Source: Nocardioides marmoriginsengisoli (GTDB lineage Bacteria > Actinomycetota > Actinomycetes > Propionibacteriales > Nocardioidaceae). From it: a DNA stretch of 64,000 nt. The stretch lies in contig NZ_RJSE01000005.1 of the NCBI RefSeq assembly GCF_003725695.1, forward strand, positions 34,976 to 98,975, given 5' to 3'. The notes beneath the pieces are model-generated. The model was not told the DNA's origin and ran no database searches. It worked only from the letters and a program-made list of their open reading frames with translations. Positions 9,602-23,178 of the stretch are shown piece after piece (position 1 is the first letter of the stretch; each line of letters begins with the position of its first letter). The position numbers and the translations under genes are program-made.

Positions 9602-10156
9602 TCAGGACCGCATCAACTCTACCAACTCTTCGACCGCAGCGGGAATCGTGTGGTTCACGACGGTGGCGTCGAACTCGGCCTCGGCCGCCAGCTCGGCCCG
9701 GGCGGTGGTGAGCCGGCGCTCCCGTTCCTCCTCGGTCTCGGTGCCGCGCCCGACCAGCCGGCGCACCAGCTCGTCCCACGACGGCGGCGCCAGGAACACG
9801 AACCGGGCCTCCGGCATCCGCTCGCGGACCTGCCGCGCACCCTGCAGGTCGATCTCCAGGAGTGCCAGCCGGCCCTCGGCGAGCGCTGCCGTGACGGGGC
9901 CGCGCGGCGTGCCGTACCGAGCGGCCCTGTGCACGACCGCCCATTCGAGCAGCTCGTCCTCGGCGACCATCCGGTCGAACTCGGCGTCGTCGACGAAGTG
10001 GTAGTGCACCCCGTCGACCTCGCCCGGACGCTGCTTGCGCGTGGTGGCGGAGACCGAGATCCAGACCTCCGGGTGGTGCTCGCGCAGGTGCGCGGTCACG
10101 GTGCCCTTGCCGACCGCGGTGGGGCCGGCCAGCACCGTCAGGCGCGCGTCACTCAC
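9602..10156 (-). CDS. gmk: Guanylate kinase
   Basis: The enzyme phosphorylates GMP to GDP with ATP. The 184 residues contain the P-loop [10 protein letters not shown] near residue 11, the GMP-binding stretch [19 protein letters not shown] and the lid [10 protein letters not shown]. The start overlaps the end of mihF by eight bases. It is encoded with rpoZ, as in many bacteria. Confidence 0.97.
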   Translation of the reverse strand: MSDARLTVLAGPTAVGKGTVTAHLREHHPEVWISVSATTRKQRPGEVDGVHYHFVDDAEFDRMVAEDELLEWAVVHRAARYGTPRGPVTAALAEGRLALLEIDLQGARQVRERMPEARFVFLAPPSWDELVRRLVGRGTETEEERERRLTTARAELAAEAEFDATVVNHTIPAAVEELVELMRS

Positions 10157-10469
10157 CGGCGGGGAACTCGGCGACGAGCGCCGCGACCTGCTTCGCGCCG
10201 AGGCCGCGGACCCGTCGGCTCTCGGAGATCTTCAGACGTTCCATCACCTGGGCCGCCCGCACCTTGCCCAGGCCGGGCATCGACTGCAGCAGCTCGCTGA
10301 CCCGCATCTTGCCGATCACCAGGTTGTGCTCGCCCTCGGCGAGCACCTCCGCGATCGACGCCCCCGAGTGCTTGAGGCGGTTCTTCACCGCGGCCCGTTC
10401 CCGACGGGAGGCAGCAGCCTTGTCCAGTGCAGCCTGGCGCTGTTCTGGAGTTAGTGGTGGCAGAGCCAC
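10149..10469 (-). CDS. mihF: Actinobacterial integration host factor (mIHF)
   Basis: This small nucleoid protein binds and bends DNA and is essential in mycobacteria. The sequence after the GTG at 10469 ([17 protein letters not shown], then [14 protein letters not shown], then [19 protein letters not shown] with the helix-two-turn-helix, then [14 protein letters not shown]) matches mIHF over 106 residues. A TTG at 10487 would add six residues, but AAAGAGG sits at the right distance for the GTG. Its own promoter is visible just upstream. Confidence 0.95.
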   Translation of the reverse strand: MALPPLTPEQRQAALDKAAASRRERAAVKNRLKHSGASIAEVLAEGEHNLVIGKMRVSELLQSMPGLGKVRAAQVMERLKISESRRVRGLGAKQVAALVAEFPAGE

Positions 10470-10508
10470 GACGGCGACCTCTTTCAAATGTCCAGTGCGG
10501 TGTGGAGC

Positions 10509-10538
10509 AATCTAGTCAGCGATGCCGGTTCCCTGCAA
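10509..10538 (-). promoter_or_regulatory. Promoter for mihF-gmk-rpoZ-coaBC
   Basis: On the minus strand TTGCAG (10533-10538) and TAGATT (10509-10514) are spaced by 18 bases, close to the main sigma-factor consensus. Transcription would begin near 10502, giving a leader of about 33 bases before the GTG of mihF. Confidence 0.6.
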
Positions 10539-10548
10539 CGCGGGGCCT

Positions 10549-10986
10549 TCAGAGACCCAGCTGGAGCTTGCAGACATCCTTTGCCTGCTGGTCGATCCCG
10601 GTCAGCGCATCCGCCACCGTGGGCGAGGCCAGCTCGTTCGCCGCCGCCTTGATCTCCGCCCAGTCCGCCTCGGAGACGCTGTCGGGGCGCACTCCACCGA
10701 CGATGTCGGCCGGCTTGACCCCGGCCGCGGTGATCTTGTCCCGCAGCTCCCCCAGCGCTCCGAGGAAGACCTGCCACTCGTCGCTGAGGTCGTCGGGCGC
10801 GTCGTCGCTGATCTCGGTCAGTGCCGACAGGTTCTCGACCAGGCTCTCGCCGGTGCCGTCGTCGGAGAAGATCGACTGGTGCTTCTTGAGCGCCGCGCAG
10901 TAGTCGGCCTCCTGGTCACCGCAGGCAGTCGGGCCGGCGAGCAGCACCACGGCGGTCAGGACGGCGCCGACCCGACGCGGGCTCAT
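10549..10986 (-). CDS. Putative lipoprotein of unknown function
   Basis: I do not recognise a family for this 145-residue protein. It begins with two arginines and a hydrophobic segment (about 7-17) ending in LLAGPTAC, so Cys22 could be lipidated after cleavage, although Pro at position -3 is not canonical. The mature part is acidic and probably helical with two further cysteines (residue ~30 in DYCAAL and near the end in VCKLQLGL) that could form a disulfide. Its ATG overlaps the pyrF stop (ATGA), so it is co-translated with the pyrimidine operon, but nothing in it points to nucleotide metabolism. Confidence 0.75.
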   Translation of the reverse strand: MSPRRVGAVLTAVVLLAGPTACGDQEADYCAALKKHQSIFSDDGTGESLVENLSALTEISDDAPDDLSDEWQVFLGALGELRDKITAAGVKPADIVGGVRPDSVSEADWAEIKAAANELASPTVADALTGIDQQAKDVCKLQLGL

Positions 10987-11816
10987 CGGGCACCCAGGGC
11001 CGCGAAGGAGGCCGCTGCCTGCTCCGCTGCCGCGGCGAGCGCGGCCGGATCGGGACCGGCACCGAGGATCTCGCGCGAGCTGGAGGGCAGTACCTGGTGC
11101 AGCACGTCACCGAAGAGCCGCCGTACGTCGTCCGCCGTCCCGCCCTGGGCACCGATACCGGGCACCAGCAGCGGTCCGTTGATGTCCAGCTCCGGGACCG
11201 GCTCGGCGATGGTGGCGCCGACCACCGCACCGAACGACCCCAGCGGGTCCGCTCCCGCGTTGGCGGCGCGCAGCGAGTCGAGCACCGACGCCGCGACCAT
11301 CCGGCCGTCCGGCTTGGTGGCGTGCTGGAACTCCGGCCCCTCGGGGTTCGACGTGAGCGCCAGCACGAAGACGCCGGCATCGTTGCGCCGGGCCGTCTCG
11401 ATCATCGGGTCCAGGCTGCCGAACCCGAGGTAGGGACTAGCGGTGATGGCGTCCACGGCGATCGGCGAGCGCTGGTCCAGGTAGGCGTCCGCGTAGGCCT
11501 GCGCCGTGCTCCCGATGTCCCCGCGCTTCACGTCGAGGACGACCAGGGAACCGGCCTCGCGGCAGACGGTGATGGTCTCCTCCAGCACGGCGACCCCGGC
11601 GGAGCCGAAGCGCTCGAAGAAGGCCGACTGGGGCTTGATCGCGGCCACGGTGGGCGCGAGTGCCTCGGCCGCCCCGAGCGCGAACCGGCGGAGGCCGTCG
11701 ACGGTGTCGTCCAGCCCCCAGGCCGTGAGCAGGCCGACGTGCGGGTCGATGCCGGCGCACAACGGCCCGCGGGCGTCCATGGCCGCGCGCAAGCGGGTTC
11801 CGAACGGTTCGGTCAT
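10983..11816 (-). CDS. pyrF: Orotidine-5'-phosphate decarboxylase
   Basis: The enzyme makes UMP from orotidine monophosphate, the last step of the de novo pathway. The sequence is of the longer actinobacterial type 2 form (277 residues) with [19 protein letters not shown], which holds the catalytic Asp-Lys-Asp, plus the early CAGIDPH and the C-terminal VPGIGAQGG phosphate-binding motif. I chose the ATG at 11816, which overlaps the pyrD stop as ATGA, over an upstream in-frame start inside pyrD. Confidence 0.97.
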   Translation of the reverse strand: MTEPFGTRLRAAMDARGPLCAGIDPHVGLLTAWGLDDTVDGLRRFALGAAEALAPTVAAIKPQSAFFERFGSAGVAVLEETITVCREAGSLVVLDVKRGDIGSTAQAYADAYLDQRSPIAVDAITASPYLGFGSLDPMIETARRNDAGVFVLALTSNPEGPEFQHATKPDGRMVAASVLDSLRAANAGADPLGSFGAVVGATIAEPVPELDINGPLLVPGIGAQGGTADDVRRLFGDVLHQVLPSSSREILGAGPDPAALAAAAEQAAASFAALGAR

Positions 11817-12858
11817 CGGCGCTGCTCCTTCGCGATGGCGGTGTTCATCCGCCGGGGCCACAGCGGGCCCTCGTAGATGAACGCGGTGTAGGCCTGGAGC
11901 AGGTCCGCTCCGGCGTTGAGCCGCTCCAGGGCGTCCTCGATGCCGGCGATGCCGCCGACCCCGATCAGGGTCAGGTCGTCGCCGACCGCGCCGCGGAGCA
12001 GCCGCAGGACCTCCAGGGACCGCTTGCGCAGTGGTTCACCGGAGAGGCCGCCGGCACCGGCCTGCTCGATCTCCGCGGCCGACGAGGTCAGGCCGGACCG
12101 GTCGATCGTGGTGTTGGTGGCGACGATGCCGTCCAGGCCGATCGCGGTGGCCAGCGCCGCCACCTCGAGGACGTCCGCGTCGCTGAGGTCGGGCGCGATC
12201 TTGACCAGCAGCGGCACCCTGGTGTCGGTCACCTCGTCGGCGCGGCGCCGTACGGCCAGCAGCAGCGGCTCCAGCTTCGCGACCGCCTGGAGGTCGCGCA
12301 GGCCGGGCGTGTTCGGTGAGGAGACGTTGACCACCAGGTAGTCGGCGTACGACGCCAGCAGCCCGGTGCTCTTCTCGTAGTCGGCGATCGCGGCGTCCTC
12401 GGGGACGACCTTGGTCTTGCCGATGTTGATCCCGAGGACCGGCCCTCCGGGCCGGCCGCCGGCCGCGCGGCGGGCCAGCCGGCGCGCCACCGCTTCGGCG
12501 CCGTCGTTGTTGAAGCCCATCCGGTTGACCACGGCGCGGTCGTGCGGCAGCCGCAGCAGACGGGGCTTCGGGTTGCCCGGCTGCGGTTCGCCGGTCACGG
12601 TGCCGATCTCCACCGAGCCGAAGCCGAGCGCGCCGAGCGCATCTATCCCGACCGCGTTCTTGTCGAAGCCCGCGGCCAGTCCCAGTACCCCCGGGAAGTC
12701 GAGGCCCATCACCCGGACGCCGGCCCTGGACGGGAGCGCCCGGGAGATCCCGCGCAGCGCCGGGGCCGCGGCCCGGATCCCCGCGAAGCCGAGGTGGTGC
12801 GCCTTCTCCGCGTCGAGGTTCACGAACCCCTTGTCGAAGAGCAGCCGGTAGGGACTCG

Positions 12859-12862
<4 letters not shown>
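11813..12862 (-). CDS. pyrD: Dihydroorotate dehydrogenase (quinone), class 2
   Basis: This membrane-associated flavoprotein oxidises dihydroorotate to orotate using quinone. The class 2 form is shown by the N-terminal helical extension ([20 protein letters not shown]) and by [42 protein letters not shown] and [14 protein letters not shown], the last with the catalytic Ser. The GTG start overlaps the carB stop (GTGA), giving 349 residues, a normal length. Confidence 0.97.
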
Positions 12863-16158
<3,296 letters not shown>

Positions 16159-16161
16159 GGG

Positions 16162-17289
16162 TCAGGCCTTCTTCCGGTCGTTCATGAGCGTGAGGAACCG
16201 GTCGAACAGGTACGCCGCGTCGTGCGGCCCCGCTGCTGCTTCCGGGTGGTACTGGACCGAGAAGGCCGTCAGGGCGCCGGCCGCGTCCCGCAGCTCCAGG
16301 CCCTCCACGACGTCGTCGTTGAGGCAGACGTGGCTGACCGTGGCCTCGCCGTACGGCGTGGTCGTCGCGCCCTCCAGCGGCGCGTCCACGGCGAACCCGT
16401 GGTTGTGCGCGGTCACCTCCACCTTGCCGGTCGTGCGATCCATCACCGGCTGGTTGATGCCGCGGTGCCCGTACTTCAGCTTGTAGGTGCCGAACCCGAG
16501 CGCGCGCCCGAAGAGCTGGTTGCCGAAGCAGATCCCGAAGTACGGGAGGCCGCGGCCGAGAGCGTCCTTGAGCAGCTCGACCTGCCCGACCGTGGCAGCC
16601 GGGTCGCCGGGACCGTTGGAGAAGAACAAGCCGTCCGGCTCGACCGCGAGGACGTCCGACAGCGTGGCCGTCGCCGGGAGCACGTGCACCTCGATGCCGC
16701 GCTCGCTCATCATCCGCGGCGTGTTCGCCTTGATGCCGAGGTCGAGGGCCGCCACCGTGGCCACCTTGGCGCCGACCGCCGGGACGACGTACGCCTCGGT
16801 CGTGCTGACCTCGCCGGCCAGCTCCGCGCCGGCCATCTCGCCGGACGCGAGCACCCGCTCCAGCAGCGCCTTCGGGTCGGTCTCGGTGGAGGAGATCCCG
16901 ACCCGCATCGCGCCGCGCTCGCGCAGGTGCCGGGTCAGTGCGCGGGTGTCGATGCCGCTGATGCCGACCACCCCCTGGGCGCGGAGCTCGTCGTCCAGGC
17001 TGCGCACCGAGCGCCAGTTGGAGGGCGTCCGCGCCGGGTCGCGGACCACGTAGCCGCTCACCCAGATCCGCGACGACTCCGGGTCCTCGTCGTTCATCCC
17101 GGTGTTGCCGACGTGCGGGGCCGTCATCACCACGACCTGCCGGTGGTACGACGGGTCGGTCAGGGTCTCCTGGTAGCCGGACATGCCGGTGGAGAACACC
17201 GCCTCGCCGAAGGTCTCGCCCTCGGCTCCGTAGCTCTCGCCCCGAAAGGTGCGCCCGTCCTCGAGGACCAGGATCGCTTCGTTCGTCAT
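16162..17289 (-). CDS. carA: Carbamoyl-phosphate synthase small subunit
   Basis: CarA hydrolyses glutamine and passes ammonia to CarB. The 375-residue protein has the N-terminal CPSase domain ([34 protein letters not shown]) and a C-terminal class I amidotransferase domain with [18 protein letters not shown], whose Cys is the nucleophile, and [13 protein letters not shown], which supplies His and Glu. The ATG at 17289 overlaps the stop of the PH-like gene as ATGA. Confidence 0.97.
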   Translation of the reverse strand: MTNEAILVLEDGRTFRGESYGAEGETFGEAVFSTGMSGYQETLTDPSYHRQVVVMTAPHVGNTGMNDEDPESSRIWVSGYVVRDPARTPSNWRSVRSLDDELRAQGVVGISGIDTRALTRHLRERGAMRVGISSTETDPKALLERVLASGEMAGAELAGEVSTTEAYVVPAVGAKVATVAALDLGIKANTPRMMSERGIEVHVLPATATLSDVLAVEPDGLFFSNGPGDPAATVGQVELLKDALGRGLPYFGICFGNQLFGRALGFGTYKLKYGHRGINQPVMDRTTGKVEVTAHNHGFAVDAPLEGATTTPYGEATVSHVCLNDDVVEGLELRDAAGALTAFSVQYHPEAAAGPHDAAYLFDRFLTLMNDRKKA

Positions 17290-17765
17290 GAATTTCCCTT
17301 GCTCTCTCGGGCCAACTTCGAAATCGTGCGGACCCAGGCGCCGACGTCCGCGGCCGGCACCTGCCTGCCCTTGCCCAGCTGGGCCTTCGCCGCGTCCCGG
17401 ACGCTGCGCGCCGCGTCCAGCCGGAACCCCGTCTCCCACTCCCGGCCGTCGTGCTGCCAGCGGATCACCAGCAGGTCGTCGACCGCCTTGCCGTTGAAGC
17501 GCTCCCCCGGACGGGCGCCGTCCAGCGCATCCGGCCGGATCCGGAACGAGCCGGCGATCCGGACCACGTCGATCCCCTCGGCGGAGAGCGACAACCGGGC
17601 CGCGCTCTTGGCGGAGAGACTCTGCCCGATCACCCGGTTGCCGTCGGCGTCCAGCGTGCCGAGGTACCGCGCCGACGCCTGCAGCTTCGCCGGCGGCAGC
17701 TCGGCGATCGGCGGGATCGGCACCAACGGCGCGATCCCGTCCGAGGCGTGCCTGAAGAGGGGCAT
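17286..17765 (-). CDS. PH-like domain protein of the pyrimidine operon
   Basis: This 159-residue protein occupies the slot between pyrC and carA where Actinobacteria often encode a membrane-anchored PH-like protein of unknown function. The conserved core is recognisable ([14 protein letters not shown], then [25 protein letters not shown] and [21 protein letters not shown]). Unlike the forms I know, the N-terminus ([20 protein letters not shown]) has no membrane helix, so this copy may be soluble or the anchor has been lost. Its start overlaps the pyrC stop by one base, and its end overlaps the carA start. Confidence 0.75.
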   Translation of the reverse strand: MPLFRHASDGIAPLVPIPPIAELPPAKLQASARYLGTLDADGNRVIGQSLSAKSAARLSLSAEGIDVVRIAGSFRIRPDALDGARPGERFNGKAVDDLLVIRWQHDGREWETGFRLDAARSVRDAAKAQLGKGRQVPAADVGAWVRTISKLARESKGNS

Positions 17766-19051
17766 CAGGCGAGCTTTCCGTCCAGCACGGTTGGCCTGCC
17801 GCGCAGGAACGTGGCCACCACGCGGCCGGGGAGCTCGCGGCCGGCGTACGGGGTGTTGCGGGAGAGGGACGCCATCGCGCCGGCCTCGATCACCCGGGTC
17901 GCGTCGGCGTCGTACAGGACGATGTTGGCCGGCTCGCCGACCGCGATCGGACGGCCGTGGTCGCCGACCCGACCGATCCGCGCGGGGGCGTAGGAGAGCC
18001 GCTCAGCGACGCCCTCCCAGTCGATCAGCCCGGAGTCGACCATCGTCTGCTGCACGATCGAGAGCGCGGTCTCCAGCCCCAGCATCCCGAAGGCCGCCGC
18101 CTGCCACTCGCAGTCCTTGTCCTCGTGCGGGTGCGGGGCGTGGTCGGTCGCGACGATGTCCAGGGTCCCGTCCGCCAGACCGGCCCGGACCGCCTCGACG
18201 TCGGCGGCCGAGCGCAGCGGCGGGTTCACCTTGTAGATCGGGTCGTACGTGGCCGCGAGCTCGTCGGTCAGCAGCAGGTGGTGCGGGCAGACCTCGGCGG
18301 TGACGTTCCACCCTTTGCTCTTCGCCCAGCGGACGATCTCCACCGAGCCGGCGGTCGACACGTGGCAGACGTGCAGCCGCGAGCCGACGTGAGCGGTGAG
18401 CAGGCAGTCCCGGGCGATGATCGCCTCCTCCGCCACAGCGGGCCAGCCGCGCAGCCCGAGCCGGCCGGAGAGCTCGCCCTCGTTCATCTGGGCGTCCTCG
18501 GTCAGCCGCGGCTCCTGGGCGTGCTGGGCGATGACGCCGTCGAACGCCTTCACGTACTCCAGCGCCCGGCGCATCAGCACCGGGTCGGCGACGCACTTGC
18601 CGTCGTCGGAGAAGACCCGGACCCGAGCGGCCGAGTCGGCCATCGCGCCGAGCTCGGCGAGCTGCTCGCCGGCCAGACCCACGGTGACCGCGCCGACCGG
18701 GTACACGTCGCAGTGCCCCGCCTCGCGGCCCAGGCGGTGGACCTGCTCGACGACGCCGGCGGTGTCGGCGACCGGATCGGTGTTCGCCATCGCGTGCACC
18801 GCGGTGAAGCCGCCCAGCGCCGCCGCCTGGGTGCCGGACTCCACGGTCTCGGCGTCCTCGCGGCCGGGCTCGCGGAGGTGCGTGTGCAGGTCGACCAGCC
18901 CCGGCAGCGCGATCAGGCCGGTCGCGTCGACCACCTCGGCGCCGTCCGCCGTCAGCCCGGTGCCGATCGCGGAGACGACGCCGTCCGCGATCAGGATGTC
19001 GGTCGGCTCCGCGCCGAGGATGCGAGCGCCGGACAGGAGGTAGCTGGTCAC
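17765..19051 (-). CDS. pyrC: Dihydroorotase
   Basis: The zinc enzyme cyclises carbamoyl aspartate to dihydroorotate. The sequence is of the class I amidohydrolase type: [17 protein letters not shown] with the metal-binding HxH, the later histidines in [14 protein letters not shown] and [12 protein letters not shown], and ATDHAPH with the catalytic Asp. Its 428 residues are typical. The GTG at 19051 overlaps the pyrB stop (GTGA) and gives the expected N-terminus [12 protein letters not shown]. Confidence 0.97.
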   Translation of the reverse strand: MTSYLLSGARILGAEPTDILIADGVVSAIGTGLTADGAEVVDATGLIALPGLVDLHTHLREPGREDAETVESGTQAAALGGFTAVHAMANTDPVADTAGVVEQVHRLGREAGHCDVYPVGAVTVGLAGEQLAELGAMADSAARVRVFSDDGKCVADPVLMRRALEYVKAFDGVIAQHAQEPRLTEDAQMNEGELSGRLGLRGWPAVAEEAIIARDCLLTAHVGSRLHVCHVSTAGSVEIVRWAKSKGWNVTAEVCPHHLLLTDELAATYDPIYKVNPPLRSAADVEAVRAGLADGTLDIVATDHAPHPHEDKDCEWQAAAFGMLGLETALSIVQQTMVDSGLIDWEGVAERLSYAPARIGRVGDHGRPIAVGEPANIVLYDADATRVIEAGAMASLSRNTPYAGRELPGRVVATFLRGRPTVLDGKLA

Positions 19052-20025
19052 GCGGGGGTCTCCTCGGTGGTGGGGGTCTCGTCGGCGCCGATGGCCGGTT
19101 CGCTGCCGCCGAGCAGCAGGTAGAGCACGGCCATCCGCACGGCCACGCCGTTGGTGACCTGCTCGACGATCACCGAGCGGTCCGAGTCGGCGACGTCGGC
19201 GGTGATCTCCATGCCGCGGATCATCGGACCGGGGTGCATCACGATGGTGTGGTCCTGCAGGGTCGCCATCCGGCGGGCGTTCAGGCCGTAGCGCCGCGAG
19301 TACTCGCGCACGCTCGGGAAGTACGAGTCGTTCATCCGCTCGCGCTGGACCCGCAGCATCATCACCGCGTCGGCCTTGGGCAGCACCGAGTCCAGGTCGT
19401 ACGACGTCTCGACGCCCCAAGTCCCGACGCCGTACGGGAGCAGCGTGGGGGGCGAGACCAGGGTGACCTCGGCGCCGAGGGTCTGCAGCAGCAGCGCGTT
19501 GGAGCGAGCCACCCGGCTGTGCAGCACGTCGCCCACGATCGCGATCCGGCGGCCGTCGAGGCCGCCCCCGTCGCTAGCCAGGTGCCGGGTCATCGTGAAG
19601 GCGTCGAGCAGCGCCTGGGTGGGGTGCTCGTGGGTGCCGTCGCCGGCGTTGATCACGGTGGACCGCGACCAGCCGGCGTTGGCGAGCGAGTGCGGGGCGC
19701 CGGACGCCCAGTGCCGGACGACGACGGCGTCGGCGCCCATCGCCTCCAGGGTGAGCGCGGTGTCCTTCAGCGACTCCCCCTTGCTCACCGAGGAGCCCTT
19801 GGCGGAGAAGTTGATGACGTCGGCGGAGAGTCGTTTCGCGGCCGCCTCGAAGGACATCCGGGTCCGGGTGGAGTCCTCGAAGAACAGGTTGACGACGGTG
19901 CGGCCGCGCAGGGCCGGCAGCTTCTTGATCGGCCGGTCGGCCAGGGCGCGCATCTCGCCGGCGGTGGCCAGGATCAGCTCGGCGTCGTCCCGGGTCAGGT
20001 CCCCGGCGGACAGCAGGTGCTTCAT
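19048..20025 (-). CDS. pyrB: Aspartate carbamoyltransferase catalytic chain
   Basis: PyrB joins carbamoyl phosphate and aspartate, the committed step of the pathway. The 325 residues contain the carbamoyl-phosphate loop [19 protein letters not shown], the mobile [11 protein letters not shown] loop, [11 protein letters not shown], and [17 protein letters not shown]. No pyrI regulatory chain is present, as expected in Actinobacteria, where control is through PyrR. Confidence 0.98.
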   Translation of the reverse strand: MKHLLSAGDLTRDDAELILATAGEMRALADRPIKKLPALRGRTVVNLFFEDSTRTRMSFEAAAKRLSADVINFSAKGSSVSKGESLKDTALTLEAMGADAVVVRHWASGAPHSLANAGWSRSTVINAGDGTHEHPTQALLDAFTMTRHLASDGGGLDGRRIAIVGDVLHSRVARSNALLLQTLGAEVTLVSPPTLLPYGVGTWGVETSYDLDSVLPKADAVMMLRVQRERMNDSYFPSVREYSRRYGLNARRMATLQDHTIVMHPGPMIRGMEITADVADSDRSVIVEQVTNGVAVRMAVLYLLLGGSEPAIGADETPTTEETPA

Positions 20026-20591
20026 CGGATCGTCACCGAGTCCTCCCCGTCGTACTCCTCGAGCCGGACGGCCACCTTCTCGGCCTGGGACGTCGGCAGG
20101 TTCTTGCCGACGAAGTCGGCCCGGATCGGCAGGTCCCGGTGCCCGCGGTCGACCAGGACGGCGAGCCGGACGGCCTGGGGGCGACCGATGTCGTTCATCG
20201 CGTCCAGCGCCGAGCGGATCGTCCGCCCGGAGTACAGGACGTCGTCGACCAGGACGACGATCTTGTCGTCGATGCCGCCGGCCGGGATCTCGGTCGGCAG
20301 CAGGGTCCGGGCCGGGCGCATCCGCAGGTCGTCGCGGTACATCGTGATGTCCAGGGAGCCGACCGGCACCTCGACGCCCTCGACCTCGGCGATCCGGGCG
20401 GCGATCCGCTGGGCGAGGTGGACGCCGCGGCTCGGGATGCCGAGCAGGACCAGGTCGTGCGAACCCTTGTTGCGCTCGAGGATCTCGTGCGAGATGCGCG
20501 TCAGTGCCCGGGCGATGTCACGGGCGTCGAGGACGGTGCGGCCGTCGGCCGGCAGGTCCGTCCCGGGTGGGGGCGCAGCGGTAGGCGTCAT
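20022..20591 (-). CDS. pyrR: Pyrimidine operon regulator PyrR / uracil phosphoribosyltransferase
   Basis: PyrR binds the leader of pyr mRNA when UMP is high and lowers expression; it often retains weak uracil phosphoribosyltransferase activity. The 189-residue protein has the PRPP-binding motif [18 protein letters not shown] and the family sequence [16 protein letters not shown] chose the ATG at 20591, preceded by GGAGG, over a start further upstream in the leader. Its stop overlaps the pyrB start as ATGA. A target hairpin lies just ahead of its own start. Confidence 0.96.
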   Translation of the reverse strand: MTPTAAPPPGTDLPADGRTVLDARDIARALTRISHEILERNKGSHDLVLLGIPSRGVHLAQRIAARIAEVEGVEVPVGSLDITMYRDDLRMRPARTLLPTEIPAGGIDDKIVVLVDDVLYSGRTIRSALDAMNDIGRPQAVRLAVLVDRGHRDLPIRADFVGKNLPTSQAEKVAVRLEEYDGEDSVTIR

Positions 20592-20600
20592 CGCGCCTGA

Positions 20601-20637
20601 CCTCCTTCTCCGCCTCACGGGACGGATCGTTAAAGGA
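20601..20637 (-). promoter_or_regulatory. Likely PyrR-binding RNA hairpin over the pyrR ribosome binding site
   Basis: The minus strand reads CCTTTAACGATCCGTCCCGT followed directly by GAGGCGGAGAAGGAGG. TCCG and CGGA form a stem around TCCCGTGAGGC, resembling the PyrR-binding loop (consensus like UCCAGAGAGGCU). The 3' side reaches into the GGAGG of pyrR, which suggests control of translation, as reported for mycobacteria. Confidence 0.65.
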
Positions 20638-20697
20638 TGTCGAACAGCCCCGACTCTACCAGTCCGGCGACGGACCCCGGCCGCCGGTACTGCCGCG

Positions 20698-22050
20698 CTA
20701 GAGCAGGTCCCGGAGGACGGGCTGCACGGCCCGGTAGAACGTCGGGTAGGCGAAGTGCATCTCCGCCAGGGTCGCGATCGGGATCTCGGCGTGGATCGCG
20801 GTCGCCAGCATCGAGAGCACCTCGCCGCCGGTGGAGGCCACCACGCACGCGCCGACCAGCACCCCGCGGGACCGGTCCGCCACCAGCTTGACCAGGCCCT
20901 CCTCCTTCGCCAGCCAGCCCCGGGAACCCAGGTCGCCGGTCGCCACCCGCACGTCCAGGCCCTGCTGGCGCGCGGCCGCCTCCGAGAGGCCGACCGACCC
21001 GATCTCCGGAGCGGTGAAGGTTGCCCGCGCCACCGCCCGGTAGTCCGCCCAGGGACCGTCCTCGCCGAGGACGTCGCGGACGACCACGTCGGCCTGGTAC
21101 ATCGAGACGTGCGTGAACGCGCCCTTGCCGGTGATGTCGCCGACAGCCCAGACCCCGTCGGCCACCCGCATCCGCTGGTCCGGTTCGAGCACCCGCGCCT
21201 CCGGGTCCAGGCCGACGTGCTCGAGCCCGATCCCGGCGAGGTTGTTGCGCCGCCCGGCCGCGACCAATAGCCGCTCGGAGACGATCTCCCGGTCGTCGAG
21301 GACCACGGTGAACGCGTCCCCGGCGTGCTCGACCCGCTGGATCCTCGCCCCGGTGACCACCTCGATGCCCTGCGCGGCGAACGCCCGGGTCAGCAGGTCC
21401 GACGCCTCGGGCTCCTCGACCGCGATCAGCCGGTCCGCGACCTCGACCACGGTGACCGCGACGCCGAACGTCGCGAGCACCTGGGCCAGCTCGCAGCCGA
21501 TCGGGCCGCCGCCGATCACGGTCAGGGACGCCGGCAGCTCGGTGACCTTGACGATCTCCCGGTTGGTCCAGAACGGTGTCTCCGCCAAGCCGTCGATCGG
21601 CGGTGCGCCGGGCGTCGTACCGGTGTTGAGGACGATGCCGCGGCGGGCGACGTACGCCGTCCCGTCGACGGTGACCTCGCGCGGAGCCGTGATCGTCCCC
21701 CGGCCGCGGACGAAGGTCGCGCCGGCCGCCTCCAGCCGCTCGACGGCCACCTTGTCGTCCCAGTCGTCGGTAGCCTCGTCCCGGATCCGGGACGCGACCG
21801 GACCCCAGTCGGGGCGTACGTCGGCTCTCCCGGCCAGGCCGGGGACCCGGCGGGCCTGCTGCAGCGCGGTCGCCGCGGCGATCATCATCTTCGACGGCAC
21901 GCACCCGAAGTACGGGCACTCGCCGCCGACCAGGCGCTCGTCGATCGCGACGACGTCGAGGCCCTTGCCGGCGAGCACCGCGGCGGCGTGCTCACCGCCC
22001 GGCCCGAGTCCGAGGACGACGACGTCACACTCCTGCTGGTGCTGGCTCAT
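20698..22050 (-). CDS. FAD/NAD(P)-dependent disulfide reductase-like protein
   Basis: The 450-residue protein belongs to the class I pyridine nucleotide-disulfide oxidoreductases, like dihydrolipoamide dehydrogenase and mercuric reductase. It has the FAD motif [13 protein letters not shown], the redox-active pair in [13 protein letters not shown] (Cys45 and Cys50), the NAD(P) motif [13 protein letters not shown] and a C-terminal dimerisation domain. The usual C-terminal HPT of the active-site base is YPT here ([12 protein letters not shown]), so the substrate probably differs from lipoamide. The ATG at 22050 is preferred over a TTG at 22062. It lies between nusB and the pyr leader without clear functional links. 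Confidence 0.85.
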   Translation of the reverse strand: MSQHQQECDVVVLGLGPGGEHAAAVLAGKGLDVVAIDERLVGGECPYFGCVPSKMMIAAATALQQARRVPGLAGRADVRPDWGPVASRIRDEATDDWDDKVAVERLEAAGATFVRGRGTITAPREVTVDGTAYVARRGIVLNTGTTPGAPPIDGLAETPFWTNREIVKVTELPASLTVIGGGPIGCELAQVLATFGVAVTVVEVADRLIAVEEPEASDLLTRAFAAQGIEVVTGARIQRVEHAGDAFTVVLDDREIVSERLLVAAGRRNNLAGIGLEHVGLDPEARVLEPDQRMRVADGVWAVGDITGKGAFTHVSMYQADVVVRDVLGEDGPWADYRAVARATFTAPEIGSVGLSEAAARQQGLDVRVATGDLGSRGWLAKEEGLVKLVADRSRGVLVGACVVASTGGEVLSMLATAIHAEIPIATLAEMHFAYPTFYRAVQPVLRDLL

Positions 22051-22104
22051 ACGGCCAGACAACCACCCGGAGCCGACGAGGACCAGTGCCGGCTAGGGCG
22101 TGCC

Positions 22105-22515
22105 CTAGGCGAGCAGGCGTTCCTTGTCGCGGGTCACCGACGCCAGGATGCCGTTGACGAACCCCGGGGACTCGTCGGTGGACAGGTCCCGGGCCAGGTT
22201 GACCGCCTCGCTGACCGCGACCGCGTCCGGGACGTCGTCGACGTACAGGAGCTCGTAGATGCCGAGCCGCAGCACGTTCCGGTCGACGGCCGGGAGCCGC
22301 TCGATCGTCCAGCCCTCGGCGTAGGTCGAGATCAGCTCGTCGAGACGGGCAGCCTTCTCGTGGACACCGCGGACCAGGGTGACCGTGTACTCGTTGGACG
22401 GGGCCTCGCCGGCGTCGACCTGCGAGCTCAGCAGCTCGTCGACGGACATTCCACGGGCCTCGGCGGCGAAGATCAGGTCGAGAGCCCGCTTCCGGGCCTT
22501 GGAGCGGGCGCTCAT
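22105..22515 (-). CDS. nusB: Transcription antitermination factor NusB
   Basis: NusB binds boxA RNA with ribosomal protein S10 and prevents premature termination in rRNA operons. The helical 136-residue protein begins MSARSKARKRALDLIFAAE and contains LPAVDRNVLRLGIYELLY and VAVSEAVNLARDLSTDESPG, all typical. It follows efp by 28 bases in the conserved efp-nusB order. Confidence 0.96.
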   Translation of the reverse strand: MSARSKARKRALDLIFAAEARGMSVDELLSSQVDAGEAPSNEYTVTLVRGVHEKAARLDELISTYAEGWTIERLPAVDRNVLRLGIYELLYVDDVPDAVAVSEAVNLARDLSTDESPGFVNGILASVTRDKERLLA

Positions 22516-22543
22516 CGTGCTGCGATTCGCGTGGACAGCCGAC

Positions 22544-23110
22544 TCAGCCCTTGACCCGGCCGAGGTAGGAACCGCCCTCGCGGGTGTCGACCTTGATCTT
22601 CTCGCCCTGGTTGATGAAGAGCGGGACCTGGATCTCGTGGCCGGTCTCCAGGGTGGCCGGCTTGGTGCGCCCGGTGGCGCTGTCACCGGCCAGGCCGGGC
22701 TCGGTGAAGGTGATCTCCAGCTCTACGGAGGCGGGCAGCTCGACGAACAGGACCCGGCCGTCGTTGGTCGCGACGATCGCCTCCTGGTTCTCCAGCAGGT
22801 AGTTGGTGGCGTCGCCGACGATCTCGGGCGAGACCTCGAGCTGGTCGTAGGTCGAGGTGTCCATGAAGACGAACGAGGTGCCGTCGTTGTACAGGTACTG
22901 CATCGTCCGCTTGTCGACCGTCGCGGTCTCGACCTTGGTGCCCGCGTTGAAGGTCTTGTCGACGTTCTTGCCGGACTCGACGTTGCGCAGCTTGGTGCGG
23001 ACGAACGCCGGACCCTTGCCCGGCTTCACGTGCTGGAAGTCGGTGACAGCCCAGAGCTGACCGTCGATGTTGAGAACCATGCCGTTCTTGAGGTCGTTCG
23101 TCGTTGCCAT
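22544..23110 (-). CDS. efp: Elongation factor P
   Basis: EF-P rescues ribosomes stalled at polyproline stretches. The 188-residue protein has the three beta-barrel domains and the loop [10 protein letters not shown], whose Lys reaches the peptidyl-transferase centre. The PGKGP form is typical of Actinobacteria and has been described as working without lysine modification, which fits the absence of modifying-enzyme genes in this neighbourhood. The ATG at 23110 gives the standard [16 protein letters not shown]. Polyproline stretches occur in at least two neighbours, the SipW fusion and SecD. Confidence 0.97.
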   Translation of the reverse strand: MATTNDLKNGMVLNIDGQLWAVTDFQHVKPGKGPAFVRTKLRNVESGKNVDKTFNAGTKVETATVDKRTMQYLYNDGTSFVFMDTSTYDQLEVSPEIVGDATNYLLENQEAIVATNDGRVLFVELPASVELEITFTEPGLAGDSATGRTKPATLETGHEIQVPLFINQGEKIKVDTREGGSYLGRVKG

Positions 23111-23178
23111 GCGCGCAGGAACCTTGTCTTTGGAGTGCGGTGGAGGGGCGGCACCTGGAGGCGCGCCAGCGGGAGAGT

